Positions 8,890 to 16,569 of a stretch of 64,000 nt of DNA are shown piece after piece. Positions within the stretch are counted from its first letter, which is position 1, and the number at the start of each line of letters is the position of its first letter. The stretch lies in the NCBI GenBank assembly GCA_902388495.1, contig CABMPP010000014.1:1-64000 (forward strand), given 5' to 3'. This DNA comes from an uncultured Bacteroides sp. Lineage in GTDB: Bacteria > Bacteroidota > Bacteroidia > Bacteroidales > Bacteroidaceae. The translations under genes and the position numbers were made by a program. The notes below the pieces were generated by a model. It worked only from the letters and a program-made list of their open reading frames with translations, was not told the DNA's origin and did not search any database.

Positions 8890-8984
8890 CGAAGAATCAG
8901 ATTACATATACCATCACTTATAAATTAGCTCAATAGGTATAAAAAAACGGATGATGCATTCACTCAGAATACATCATCCGTTTA
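8890..8984. repeat. 95-bp direct repeat, copy 2 (orphan gene end)
   Basis: Repeats the 17-codon 3' end, stop codon and terminator of the BACON lipoprotein gene. Reading back in the same frame meets a TGA just before the repeat (8886-8888), so this is a non-coding remnant. It sits between higBA and the ferredoxin oxidoreductase operon. Confidence 0.9.
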
Positions 8985-9054
8985 CTATAAACGCATCATC
9001 CGTTGAGGGCAAACACATCATCTGTTTGCACCGAACGGATGATCTGTTTTTTTA
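8945..9054. terminator. Terminator hairpin plus 22-bp repeat array
   Basis: The duplicated hairpin is followed by two more copies of a CATCATCYGTT motif; the three copies start at 8972, 8994 and 9016 (22-bp period). An inverted AACGGATGATCTG and a T-tract follow at about 9033-9052. Several alternative stem-loops can form, which could terminate transcription from both sides, including the oxidoreductase operon ending at 9052. Confidence 0.55.
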
Positions 9055-9594
9055 GACTTCCTTAATCAGCTCCATACCGCGCTTGATAGCCTCTTCGTTC
9101 ATCGGTATCAAGTGGTGGTGACGTTCGGGAAGCGTCTTCTTCAAACCTTTGATTACGTTCTCCAGCGTTACTATCGGCGCAATCTTCAGCAGTCCGCCCA
9201 GTACAATCATGTTGAATGCCTTGGCGTTGTTCATTTCATTGGCAGCATCCATGGCATCAATGCGATATACCTTGATGTCCTTACGCGTAGGTGGGTTGAT
9301 GATACCGTAGCCGTCGTAGATCAGTACGCCGCCGGGCTTCACTTTGCTTTCGAACTTTTCCAGTGACGGTTGGTTCAGTATGATGGCGGCATCGTACTTG
9401 CTGAGGATGGGCGAAGATATCTTCTCGTCGCTCACAATGACGGTTACGTTTGCCGTACCGCCGCGCTGTTCCGGTCCGTAGGCGGGCATCCAGGTTACTT
9501 CCTTGCCTTCCATCAGTCCGGAGTATGCCAAAATCTTTCCCATGGACAATACACCTTGTCCACCGAAGCCTGCTATAATGATTTCTTCTTTCAT
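9052..9594 (-). CDS. 2-oxoacid:ferredoxin oxidoreductase, gamma subunit
   Basis: 180 residues, the usual length for a stand-alone gamma subunit. It opens with the typical IIAGFGGQGVLSMGKILAYS and has PAYGPEQRGGTANVTVIVS, the family hallmark. With the alpha and beta subunits and ferredoxin encoded upstream it forms a CoA-acylating 2-oxoacid:ferredoxin oxidoreductase (2-oxoglutarate or branched-chain 2-oxoacids; the substrate cannot be read from the sequence). Last gene of the operon, 18 bases after the beta subunit. Confidence 0.9.
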   Translation of the reverse strand: MKEEIIIAGFGGQGVLSMGKILAYSGLMEGKEVTWMPAYGPEQRGGTANVTVIVSDEKISSPILSKYDAAIILNQPSLEKFESKVKPGGVLIYDGYGIINPPTRKDIKVYRIDAMDAANEMNNAKAFNMIVLGGLLKIAPIVTLENVIKGLKKTLPERHHHLIPMNEEAIKRGMELIKEV

Positions 9595-9612
9595 TGTTCT
9601 TCTGTCTTTAGA

Positions 9613-10374
9613 TTATTTATCTTTCAGGTCACCCAGCGGATAGAACGGGAACATATTCTCTTCCATCCATGTGTTTGATTTCTCGGGAGACATCTTCCAA
9701 CCGGAGTTGCAGGTAGAAACAATTTCTACGAGGTTGGAACCTTTGCCTGCCATAGAGTTCTCGAATGCCTTGCGGATGGCTTTCTTTGCTTTGCGGATGG
9801 CGGGAACCGTTTGCACGCTCTGGCGGGTTACGTAAGCCGTACCTTCCAGTTGGGCGGCGATTTCGGTCATCTTCAGCGGATAGCCGTGCAAGTGAACGTC
9901 GCGGCCGTAAGGACTTGTTGAGGTCTTCATGCCGACGAGGGTAGTGGGGGCCATCTGGCCACCGGTCATACCGTAAATGGCATTGTTGATGAAGATGATG
10001 GTGATGTTCTCGCCACGGTTCAGGGCGTGGATGGTCTCGGCTGTACCGATACATGCCAGGTCACCGTCGCCTTGGTAAGTAAACACCAGGCGGTCCGGCC
10101 AAAGGCGCTTGATGGCGGTGGCAAGGGCGGGCGCACGTCCGTGTGCGGCTTCCTGCCAGTCGATGTCTATATAGTTGTAGATAAACACGGCACATCCCAC
10201 GGGGGAGATGCCTACTGCTTTGTCTTCCAGTCCCATTTCTTCGATTACCTCGGCTATCAGTTTGTGAACCACACCGTGGCTGCATCCCGGACAGTAATGC
10301 ATGGGATTATCGTTCATGAGAGTCGGTTTCTTGGCAACCAGGTTCTCGGGCTTGATAATATCTTCTCTTGTCAT
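9613..10374 (-). CDS. 2-oxoacid:ferredoxin oxidoreductase, beta subunit (TPP-binding)
   Basis: 253 residues from the ATG at 10374 (a GTG two codons upstream is also in frame). It carries the [4Fe-4S]-ligand region HYCPGCSHG and the thiamine pyrophosphate motif from YQGDGDLACIG to FINN, then the YGMTGGQMAPTT loop that follows it in this family. It binds TPP and passes electrons from the 2-oxoacid to ferredoxin. Encoded between the small membrane protein and the gamma subunit, in the operon order alpha, small protein, beta, gamma. Confidence 0.92.
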   Translation of the reverse strand: MTREDIIKPENLVAKKPTLMNDNPMHYCPGCSHGVVHKLIAEVIEEMGLEDKAVGISPVGCAVFIYNYIDIDWQEAAHGRAPALATAIKRLWPDRLVFTYQGDGDLACIGTAETIHALNRGENITIIFINNAIYGMTGGQMAPTTLVGMKTSTSPYGRDVHLHGYPLKMTEIAAQLEGTAYVTRQSVQTVPAIRKAKKAIRKAFENSMAGKGSNLVEIVSTCNSGWKMSPEKSNTWMEENMFPFYPLGDLKDK

Positions 10375-10386
10375 AATCACTTCTCC

Positions 10387-10560
10387 TTATCTATTGGTGA
10401 AACGTATGAAAAATTCCATCAGCTTGACGAATATCGCCGCACCGCACACGTAGATGAACAGTTTGAAGTCATCCCGTGCTGCAAAATATACAATGATAGC
10501 TGCCAGGGCAAGTATCAGGAACAGAATATTCAGTACGTTTCTTATTTTATCAGGATTCAT
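10387..10560 (-). CDS. 57-residue single-pass membrane protein inside the oxidoreductase operon
   Basis: Read directly from the sequence: begins MNPDKIRNVLNILFLILALA and ends KLMEFFIRFTNR. It has one clear hydrophobic helix (residues 10-27) and a second weaker one (about 33-51) before a basic C-terminus. Its ATG overlaps the TGA of the alpha subunit as ATGA (10557-10560), implying translational coupling, and its stop lies 12 bases before the beta-subunit ATG. The tight fit between two enzyme genes makes it a real gene. Function unknown; membrane tethering of the complex is one possibility. Confidence 0.75.
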   Translation of the reverse strand: MNPDKIRNVLNILFLILALAAIIVYFAARDDFKLFIYVCGAAIFVKLMEFFIRFTNR

Positions 10561-11642
10561 TTCTCAATAAGTTTTTCTTTTAATGCTGTCACAATCTCAT
10601 CCGGGTCGGGAACGATGCCGCCAAGGCGTCCGAAGTGTTCCACATTTACTTTACCGTTCACGGCGAGACGAACGTCTTCAACCATCTGTCCGGCATTCAG
10701 CTCGGTAACCAGCATACCTTTCACCTTGCCGGCATATTCGGCAATGGCTTTGGTGGGGAACGGCCACAGTGTGATGGGGCGAAGCATACCTACCTTGATA
10801 CCTTCTTCGCGTGCCAACTCCATCGCTTTTTGTCCGATACGTGCCATAGACCCAAAGGCTACAATCAGGTATTCGGCATCTTCGCAATGGATTTCCTCGA
10901 AGCGTACTTCGTTTTCTTCTATCTCCTTGTACTTGGCCTGGAAGCGGATGTTGTTCTTTTCCATTTCTTCCGGTTTCAGTTCCAGGGAGGTGATGATGTT
11001 GGGCTTGCGGCCTTTGGTTCTGCCGGTAGTGGCCCAAGGGCATTGTGCGATGACTTCTTCGTCCGTGCGGCGCGGCTTCTGTGCGGGGAGTACGACTTTC
11101 TCCATCATCTGTCCGATAACACCGTCGGCAAGGATGATGGCCGGGTTGCGGTATTTGAAGGCAAGCTCGAATGCCAGTCCTACAAAGTCCGCCATTTCTT
11201 GCACCGAAGCCGGGGCAAGGGCAATCAGTCGGTAGTCACCGTGACCGCCGCCTTTTACAGTCTGGAAGTAGTCGGCCTGGCTCGGCTGGATAGTTCCTAG
11301 TCCGGGACCGCCACGCATTACGTTTACAATCAAGCAAGGCAATTCGGCACCTGCCAGGTAGGAGATACCTTCCTGCTTCAGGCTGACACCGGGGCTGGAC
11401 GAGGAGGTCAATACCATCTTTCCGCTTCCGGCACCGCCGTACACCATATTAATAGCTGCCACTTCACTTTCTGCCTGGAGCACCACCATGCCGGTAGTTT
11501 CCCACGGTTTCAGTTCGGCAAGAGTTTCCAATACCTCCGATTGCGGAGTAATAGGATATCCGAAGTATCCGTCGGCACCGCAGCGGATGGCTGCATGGGC
11601 GATGGCTTCGTTTCCTTTCATTAATACAACTTCTTCTGCCAT
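10557..11642 (-). CDS. 2-oxoacid:ferredoxin oxidoreductase, alpha subunit
   Basis: 361 residues. It has the N-terminal pyrimidine-binding domain (EAIAHAAIRCGADGYFGYPI, TPQSEV), the central GPGLGTIQPSQADYFQ stretch and a C-terminal transketolase-like domain with GMLRPITLWPFP. This architecture fits KorA/VorB subunits of 2-oxoglutarate or 3-methyl-2-oxobutanoate ferredoxin oxidoreductases; annotation pipelines often name it VorB, but the substrate is unproven. Twelve bases after the ferredoxin gene; its stop overlaps the start of the small membrane protein gene. Confidence 0.92.
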   Translation of the reverse strand: MAEEVVLMKGNEAIAHAAIRCGADGYFGYPITPQSEVLETLAELKPWETTGMVVLQAESEVAAINMVYGGAGSGKMVLTSSSSPGVSLKQEGISYLAGAELPCLIVNVMRGGPGLGTIQPSQADYFQTVKGGGHGDYRLIALAPASVQEMADFVGLAFELAFKYRNPAIILADGVIGQMMEKVVLPAQKPRRTDEEVIAQCPWATTGRTKGRKPNIITSLELKPEEMEKNNIRFQAKYKEIEENEVRFEEIHCEDAEYLIVAFGSMARIGQKAMELAREEGIKVGMLRPITLWPFPTKAIAEYAGKVKGMLVTELNAGQMVEDVRLAVNGKVNVEHFGRLGGIVPDPDEIVTALKEKLIEK

Positions 11643-11654
11643 ATTCTTCCTAAT

Positions 11655-11882
11655 TTATTCTACTTTTACTTTATAAACTGAGATACATCCGTCCGGACAT
11701 ACGGTAGCGCACGAGCTACATCCGTTGCAGGTATCTTCTAATATTTGGTGGGCATAGTTATACCCTTTCACGTTCACCTCTTTGGTGAGGGCTATTACAT
11801 TGAGCGGACAAGCTACCACACACAGGTTGCAGCCTTTGCAACGCTCGGTGTCCACTACGATTGCTCCTTTGATTTTTGCCAT
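11655..11882 (-). CDS. Ferredoxin-like delta subunit with two [4Fe-4S] clusters
   Basis: 75 residues. Two complete cluster-binding motifs: CKGCNLCVVACP (about residues 16-27) and CNGCSSCATVCPDG (about 52-65). It supplies the electron-transfer clusters of the oxidoreductase encoded downstream, corresponding to KorD/VorD-type subunits. It follows the small TPR gene by 18 bases. Confidence 0.93.
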   Translation of the reverse strand: MAKIKGAIVVDTERCKGCNLCVVACPLNVIALTKEVNVKGYNYAHQILEDTCNGCSSCATVCPDGCISVYKVKVE

Positions 11883-11900
11883 AATTTACGTCCTTTATTT

Positions 11901-12176
11901 TTATTGATTGTACATATCCTTATTATAGAAGTTCAAGATATCCATAGCCATGCGGTGTGCATGTTGAGCGGGGCTTTCCGGATTAAGGTCGATGGCATAC
12001 TGATAATTGTTCAATGCCTGCTGCCAATTGCCTTGTTTCCGGTAGGCATTTCCTCGAAGATAGTAAGCCTCATCTTTACCGGGGAAGTCGGTTTGTAATA
12101 TTTCGTCGAGCTGCCGGATGGCTTGCTCTACATTTCCCTGGTTGATAAGCTCTTTTATGGTATTTAATTGTTCCAT
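11901..12176 (-). CDS. Small tetratricopeptide-repeat protein, first gene of the oxidoreductase operon
   Basis: 91 residues, no signal peptide. Two TPR units are visible: NQGNVEQAIRQLDEIL (about 13-28) and a second running from AYYLRGNAYRKQGNWQQAL to NPESPAQ (about 37-71). Cytoplasmic; probably a protein-protein interaction scaffold, perhaps for assembling the complex. It is the promoter-proximal gene of the cluster, so it is likely transcribed with the enzyme subunits. Confidence 0.8.
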   Translation of the reverse strand: MEQLNTIKELINQGNVEQAIRQLDEILQTDFPGKDEAYYLRGNAYRKQGNWQQALNNYQYAIDLNPESPAQHAHRMAMDILNFYNKDMYNQ

Positions 12177-12205
12177 ATCATTCTTAGTTCGGGATTACTG
12201 ACCTA

Positions 12206-12213
12206 CAAAGATA
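12206..12213 (-). promoter_or_regulatory. -7 promoter box of the oxidoreductase operon
   Basis: TATCTTTG on the minus strand, 30 bases before the TPR start codon; fits TAnnTTTG. Confidence 0.65.
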
Positions 12214-12276
12214 GTTTTTATTTAAAGACAATATGCATCTTCACTGTGAAAAATAAGAAAAAGGGGGTAAGAAAAT

Positions 12277-12323
12277 AGCCCGAAGTCCTCTTCTGATCTA
12301 TCAGAATGTCAGGACTCCGGGCT
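12277..12323 (-). terminator. Terminator after the GH28 gene
   Basis: Stem AGCCCGgAGTCCT / AGGACTtCGGGCT (one mismatch) followed on the minus strand by a T-rich run. It separates GH28 from the TPR/oxidoreductase promoter. Confidence 0.75.
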
Positions 12324-12347
12324 GATAATATGGAAAATATGGTTGGA

Positions 12348-13751
12348 CTACTTTACAAGTTTGCCGTTTATATATAGATTCTTGAACGTAACGTCTTTTG
12401 CTCCTTTTATGTCGTTTCCGTCTTTGGCAACGTTGTTGAAATGGCAGTCTTCTACGCTGATGTTGGATACGTGGTCGTCATCGTCCAGGCCGATAATGAG
12501 TACGCCGAGCTTGCTCTTTTCGCAGGTCACGTTCTTCAGGTGTACGTTGCGGACGATGGATGGGAAGCTGCGGTCGCACTTCTCGCGGTTTTCGTATTGC
12601 AGGTTGATGCGGAGCACGGCTTCACGGCATTGGCCTACGGTGACATTGCGCACGAATACGTTCTCTATGATTCCGCCGCGGCAGGTGCTGGTCTTGATGC
12701 GGATGACGCGATCCAGGTCGGGGCTGTCCATCTTGCAGTTCTCCACGTATAAGTTGCGGTAGCCGCCGGAGATTTCGCTGCCGATAACTACGCCGCCGTG
12801 ACCGTTCTTCATGAAGCAGTTGCGCACGATGATGTTCTCACTGGGGGTGTTCCATTTGCGCCCGTCGGCATTACGACCCGACTTGATGGCGATGCAGTCG
12901 TCGCCGGTATCGAAGATACAGTCTTCTATCAGTACGTTCTTGCAGGATTCGGGGTCGCAGCCGTCGCCGTTGGGACCACGGTTGAAGACGTGTACACCGC
13001 GTACGGTGAGGCTTTCGCAGAACAGCGGGTGGATGACCCAGAAGGGGGAATTCAGCAAAGTAACGTCTTCAATCAGTACTGTGTTGCAAGAGTATAGGTT
13101 GATGAGTTGCGGACGCAGACCGTCTTCGGGCGTCATTACACGTTTATAAATAGGAGTGGAGGTTTCGCCGTACATCAGCAGACGCTCGCGCCCGCCGTTT
13201 CGCTGGGCTACCATGCCTTCTTTCCAGCCGTACTTGGGAGCGCCGCACATGGGCCACCAGGTTTCGTTGGAGCCTTGTCCGTCGATGGTGCCTTTGCCGG
13301 TGATGGCGATGTTGGTTTCGCCGTAGGCATAAATCAGCGGGCGGGCATTGTAGCAATCCAATCCTTCCCACCGGGTGATGACACCGGGGAAGTAGAGGCT
13401 CTGGTCGGTGGAGAACTTCAGCACAGCACCTTCTTCTACATGAAAGTTTACGTTACTTTTCAGGGTGATGGGGCCGGTATAGAATGTTCCTTTCGGTACG
13501 ATTACCGTTCCGCCGCCGTTGAGGCTGCACGTCACTATGGCTTGATTGATGGCTTCGTGGCAGGGGCTGTCCGGTGTATCGGGTTTTGCTCCGAAGTCGG
13601 TGATGAGATACGTTTTCTTAGGGAAGGACGTTTTCTTGATCTGCTGTTCAATCTTGGCACTCTCCTTGAAAGCCTTGTCGAAGTCTATCGGGTTGGCCAC
13701 GGCCAAAGTTGCCGATAAAAGCAAGGAAAGGATTCCGAATACTTTCTTCAT
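12348..13751 (-). CDS. Glycoside hydrolase family 28 (polygalacturonase-like)
   Basis: 467 residues with a signal peptide (about 1-19, ending LAVAN). The right-handed beta-helix of GH28 is evident, with all catalytic motifs: N261-G-D263 in GPNGDGCD, D284-D285 in DTGDDC, H318 in NGHGG, and R351-I-K353 in VIRIKT. These enzymes hydrolyse galacturonosyl links in pectin or rhamnogalacturonan, usually in the periplasm in Bacteroides. GPNGDGCD with the aspartate pair fits exo-acting members, but exact linkage cannot be read. It has its own promoter box and terminator; the neighbouring arabinose and pentose-phosphate genes fit a pectin side-chain diet. Confidence 0.92.
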   Translation of the reverse strand: MKKVFGILSLLLSATLAVANPIDFDKAFKESAKIEQQIKKTSFPKKTYLITDFGAKPDTPDSPCHEAINQAIVTCSLNGGGTVIVPKGTFYTGPITLKSNVNFHVEEGAVLKFSTDQSLYFPGVITRWEGLDCYNARPLIYAYGETNIAITGKGTIDGQGSNETWWPMCGAPKYGWKEGMVAQRNGGRERLLMYGETSTPIYKRVMTPEDGLRPQLINLYSCNTVLIEDVTLLNSPFWVIHPLFCESLTVRGVHVFNRGPNGDGCDPESCKNVLIEDCIFDTGDDCIAIKSGRNADGRKWNTPSENIIVRNCFMKNGHGGVVIGSEISGGYRNLYVENCKMDSPDLDRVIRIKTSTCRGGIIENVFVRNVTVGQCREAVLRINLQYENREKCDRSFPSIVRNVHLKNVTCEKSKLGVLIIGLDDDDHVSNISVEDCHFNNVAKDGNDIKGAKDVTFKNLYINGKLVK

Positions 13752-13792
13752 GTGTTTCTTATACTTTTTAAATGGTTATTAGATGTCGGTGG

Positions 13793-13800
13793 CAAAAGTA
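13793..13800 (-). promoter_or_regulatory. -7 promoter box of the GH28 gene
   Basis: TACTTTTG on the minus strand, about 40 bases before the GH28 ATG; fits TAnnTTTG. Confidence 0.55.
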
Positions 13801-13869
13801 CGAAAAGAGAGGGATTGCCGGAGATGAGATTTTGATTGAAAAGGTGTAATAATTGATGGCTTTCAATAA

Positions 13870-13904
13870 AAATGGCAGACTCTCTTGATGAAAGCCTGCC
13901 ATTT
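13870..13904 (-). terminator. Terminator after rpiB
   Basis: Stem AAATGGCAG / CTGCCATTT with a 17-base loop, followed on the minus strand by a short run of T residues; ends the tkt-rpiB unit. Confidence 0.7.
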
Positions 13905-13928
13905 CCCTATTGGATGGATGTTTTAAAT

Positions 13929-14369
13929 CTACTTGCCTGATACCGGAATCTTCTCTATCCTTCGTTGATGGCGTCCGCCTTCAAACTGGGTTGCAAAGAA
14001 TTCCTTCAGAATCATATCCGCTTCTTCGGTGCTGATAAAGCGTCCCGGCATTACGAGTACATTGGCATCATTGTGCTGGCGTGCCAGACGGGCAATCTCA
14101 GCCGTCCAGCAAAGGGCGGCGCGGATGCCTTGGTGCTTGTTCAGCGTCATGCTGATGCCTTCGCCGCTGCCGCAGATGGCGATTCCCGGATAACACTCTC
14201 CGGCTTCTACGGCCAGTGCCAGCGGATGGGCATAGTCGGCATAGTCACAACTCTCCGTAGAGTAAGTACCGAAGTCCTTGTATGCCCAGCCTTTTACTTC
14301 CAGCCAACCGCGAACGTATTCTTTCAATTCAAATCCGGCATGGTCGGAACAGAGTCCTATTGTTTTCAT
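13929..14369 (-). CDS. rpiB: Ribose-5-phosphate isomerase B
   Basis: 146 residues, normal length. N-terminal CSDHAGFELKEYV is the RpiB signature; YPGIAICGSGEGISM contains the catalytic Cys in CGSG, and NKHQGIRAALC follows. It interconverts ribose-5-phosphate and ribulose-5-phosphate in the cytoplasm. It lies 29 bases after the transketolase stop on the same strand, so the two non-oxidative pentose-phosphate genes form one unit serving the arabinose genes upstream. Confidence 0.95.
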   Translation of the reverse strand: MKTIGLCSDHAGFELKEYVRGWLEVKGWAYKDFGTYSTESCDYADYAHPLALAVEAGECYPGIAICGSGEGISMTLNKHQGIRAALCWTAEIARLARQHNDANVLVMPGRFISTEEADMILKEFFATQFEGGRHQRRIEKIPVSGK

Positions 14370-14398
14370 TGTGCTGATGTGCTAAAGGATAGAATGAT

Positions 14399-16408
14399 TT
14401 ATAACATTGCTTTTACTTGCTTATAAACATTCTCAGCCGTAAAGCCCAGCTTCTCGTCCAGTACGGTGTAGGGAGCGGAGAAGCCGAAAGACTCCAGACC
14501 CCACACTTTACCGCAGGGACCTACCAAGCCTTGCAGCGTCACAGGCAGACCGGCCGTCAAGCCGAATACCTTGATGCCGCAAGGTATGATGCTTTCCTGA
14601 TATCCCGGAGCCTGGCTGCGGAACAAGCCTTCGGACGGAGCGGATACGATACGTACCTTCACGCCGTCTTTGCGCAACAGTTCTGTACCGGCTACCAGCG
14701 TAGATACTTCGGAACCTGAAGCAACGAGGATTACATCCGGGTTCTCATCCGAACCTGCTACGATGTAAGCACCCTTGGCAGCTTGTGAGTAATCGTTTCC
14801 TGCGGGCAGGTTGGTGATATTCTGACGGGAGAAGATCAAACCGGTAGGAGTAGACATGTTCTCCATGGCGAGTTTCCAGGCGATGGTCGTTTCTTCGGCA
14901 TCTGCCGGGCGAAGTACCAACATGGAGTTGTGGCCTTTATGGTTCTTCAGTTTCTCCATCAGGCGGATTTGAGCTTCCTGTTCTACAGGTTCGTGAGTAG
15001 GACCGTCCTCACCTACACGGAAGGCATCGTGTGTCCAGATGAACTTCACGGGTACTTCCATCAGTGCAGCCATGCGTACGGCGGGTTTCATATAGTCGGA
15101 GAATACGAAGAACGTTCCGCAAGCGGGAATAACGCCGCCGTGCAGTGCCATACCGATGCAGCAGCAAGCCATGGTCAGCTCGGCAACACCTGCCTGGAAG
15201 AATGCACCGCTGAAGTCGCCCTTCTTGAAGGCGTGGGTTTTCTTCAGGAAACCGTCGGTCTTGTCGGAGTTGGAGAGGTCGGCGGAAGCTACAATCATAT
15301 TCTCTACCTGAGTGGCGAGGGCACCGAGTACGGTAGCCGATGCGGCACGGGTGGCAGTGTTTGCCTTCTGCTCAATGGCAGTCCAGTTCACTTCGGGAGC
15401 TTTGCCGGAGAAGAAGAGTTCCAGTTTGGCAGCCTTTTCGGGATTGGCTTTTGCCCATGCGGCTTTGGCTGCATATTTTTCGGCCATGATTTTCTTCAGC
15501 TCAGCGGCACGCTTGGCGTAGAGTTCGGCTACTTCGGGGAAGATGACGAACGGATTAGTCGGGTCGCCGCCGAGGTTCTTGATGGTGTTGACGTAAGCGT
15601 CGCCGCCCAGCGGAGCACCATGAGTGGCGCAGTTGGCTTCGTAGCTGCTGCCGTCGGCCTTGCGGGCGCCTTTGCCCATTACGGTGTGGCCGATGATCAG
15701 AGTCGGGCGTTCTGCTTCGGCTTTGGCTTCGTTCAATGCACCGCGGATGGCATCGGGGTCGTTACCGTTGATCTTGATGACTTTCCAGCCCCAGGCTTCG
15801 TATTTCTTGGCAGTATCTTCGATGGTAACATCTTTGGTCTCGGTAGAGAGCTGGATGTCATTGGCATCGTAGAACATGATAAGGTTGTCCAGACCGAGGG
15901 CTCCGGCGATGCGGCCTGCACCTTGGGAGATTTCTTCCTGCACACCACCGTCGGAGATGTAGGCGTAGATGGTCTGTGGCATCACTTCTTCGAAACGGGC
16001 TTTCATGAACTTGGCGGCAATGGCTGCACCTACGGCAAAGGTATGTCCCTGTCCCAGCGGACCGGACGTGTTTTCGATGCCGCGCATGATGTCGCGTTCG
16101 GGATGTCCCGGAGTGGGGCTTTCCCATTGACGGAACTGCTTCAGTTCATCGAGCGTGAACTTGCCGGTGAGGGCGAGTTGTGAATAGAGCATCGGTGACA
16201 TGTGTCCCGGGTCGAGGAAGAAGCGGTCGCGTCCTTCCCATGCTGGGTTTTCGGGGTCGTATACAAGGAACTCGGAGAAGAGTACGTTTACGAAGTCGGC
16301 ACCACCCATGGCACCACCGGGGTGTCCGGAGTTGGCTTTTTCAACCATAGAGGCAGCGAGGATACGGATGTTATCTGCTGCGCGGTTCATAAGTTTGTTG
16401 TCGTTCAT
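14399..16408 (-). CDS. tkt: Transketolase
   Basis: 669 residues from MNDNKLMNRAADNIR at 16408; an in-frame ATG at 16453 lies almost at the predicted transcription start and is less likely. Family features: SGHPGGAMGGADF near the start, GPLGQGHTFAVGAAIA, TPP-binding YISDGGVQEEISQG with FYDAND, and the pyrimidine domain with DAFRVGEDGPTHEPVEQ. Homodimeric TPP enzyme moving two-carbon units between pentose and triose phosphates; needed to feed arabinose-derived xylulose-5-phosphate into glycolysis. Followed by rpiB. Confidence 0.95.
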   Translation of the reverse strand: MNDNKLMNRAADNIRILAASMVEKANSGHPGGAMGGADFVNVLFSEFLVYDPENPAWEGRDRFFLDPGHMSPMLYSQLALTGKFTLDELKQFRQWESPTPGHPERDIMRGIENTSGPLGQGHTFAVGAAIAAKFMKARFEEVMPQTIYAYISDGGVQEEISQGAGRIAGALGLDNLIMFYDANDIQLSTETKDVTIEDTAKKYEAWGWKVIKINGNDPDAIRGALNEAKAEAERPTLIIGHTVMGKGARKADGSSYEANCATHGAPLGGDAYVNTIKNLGGDPTNPFVIFPEVAELYAKRAAELKKIMAEKYAAKAAWAKANPEKAAKLELFFSGKAPEVNWTAIEQKANTATRAASATVLGALATQVENMIVASADLSNSDKTDGFLKKTHAFKKGDFSGAFFQAGVAELTMACCCIGMALHGGVIPACGTFFVFSDYMKPAVRMAALMEVPVKFIWTHDAFRVGEDGPTHEPVEQEAQIRLMEKLKNHKGHNSMLVLRPADAEETTIAWKLAMENMSTPTGLIFSRQNITNLPAGNDYSQAAKGAYIVAGSDENPDVILVASGSEVSTLVAGTELLRKDGVKVRIVSAPSEGLFRSQAPGYQESIIPCGIKVFGLTAGLPVTLQGLVGPCGKVWGLESFGFSAPYTVLDEKLGFTAENVYKQVKAML

Positions 16409-16464
16409 ATTGGTATAATTAGTTTTGAATGTAAATATGCACAAGCGGTTCATTTTTGCAGGGA

Positions 16465-16472
16465 CAAAGATA
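16465..16472 (-). promoter_or_regulatory. -7 promoter box of tkt-rpiB
   Basis: TATCTTTG on the minus strand predicts transcription from about 16460 and a leader of about 52 bases to the ATG at 16408. Confidence 0.6.
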
Positions 16473-16569
16473 ACTCTTTATGTGCAATTCGCAATATAGA
16501 AAGAGTGTCTTTTTTATCGTTGCTACCGCCCGCAGGCTGCTAAAAATACAAGAAGTGTTTTTAGCAGAA

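Noticed and set aside
10027..11235. 402-codon open frame antisense to oxidoreductase genes
   Set aside because: It crosses two well-supported genes and the small overlapping gene; low-complexity Ser-rich translation.
14930..16183. 417-codon open frame antisense to transketolase
   Set aside because: High-GC shadow of a strongly conserved gene on the other strand; no recognisable protein features, start context or promoter.
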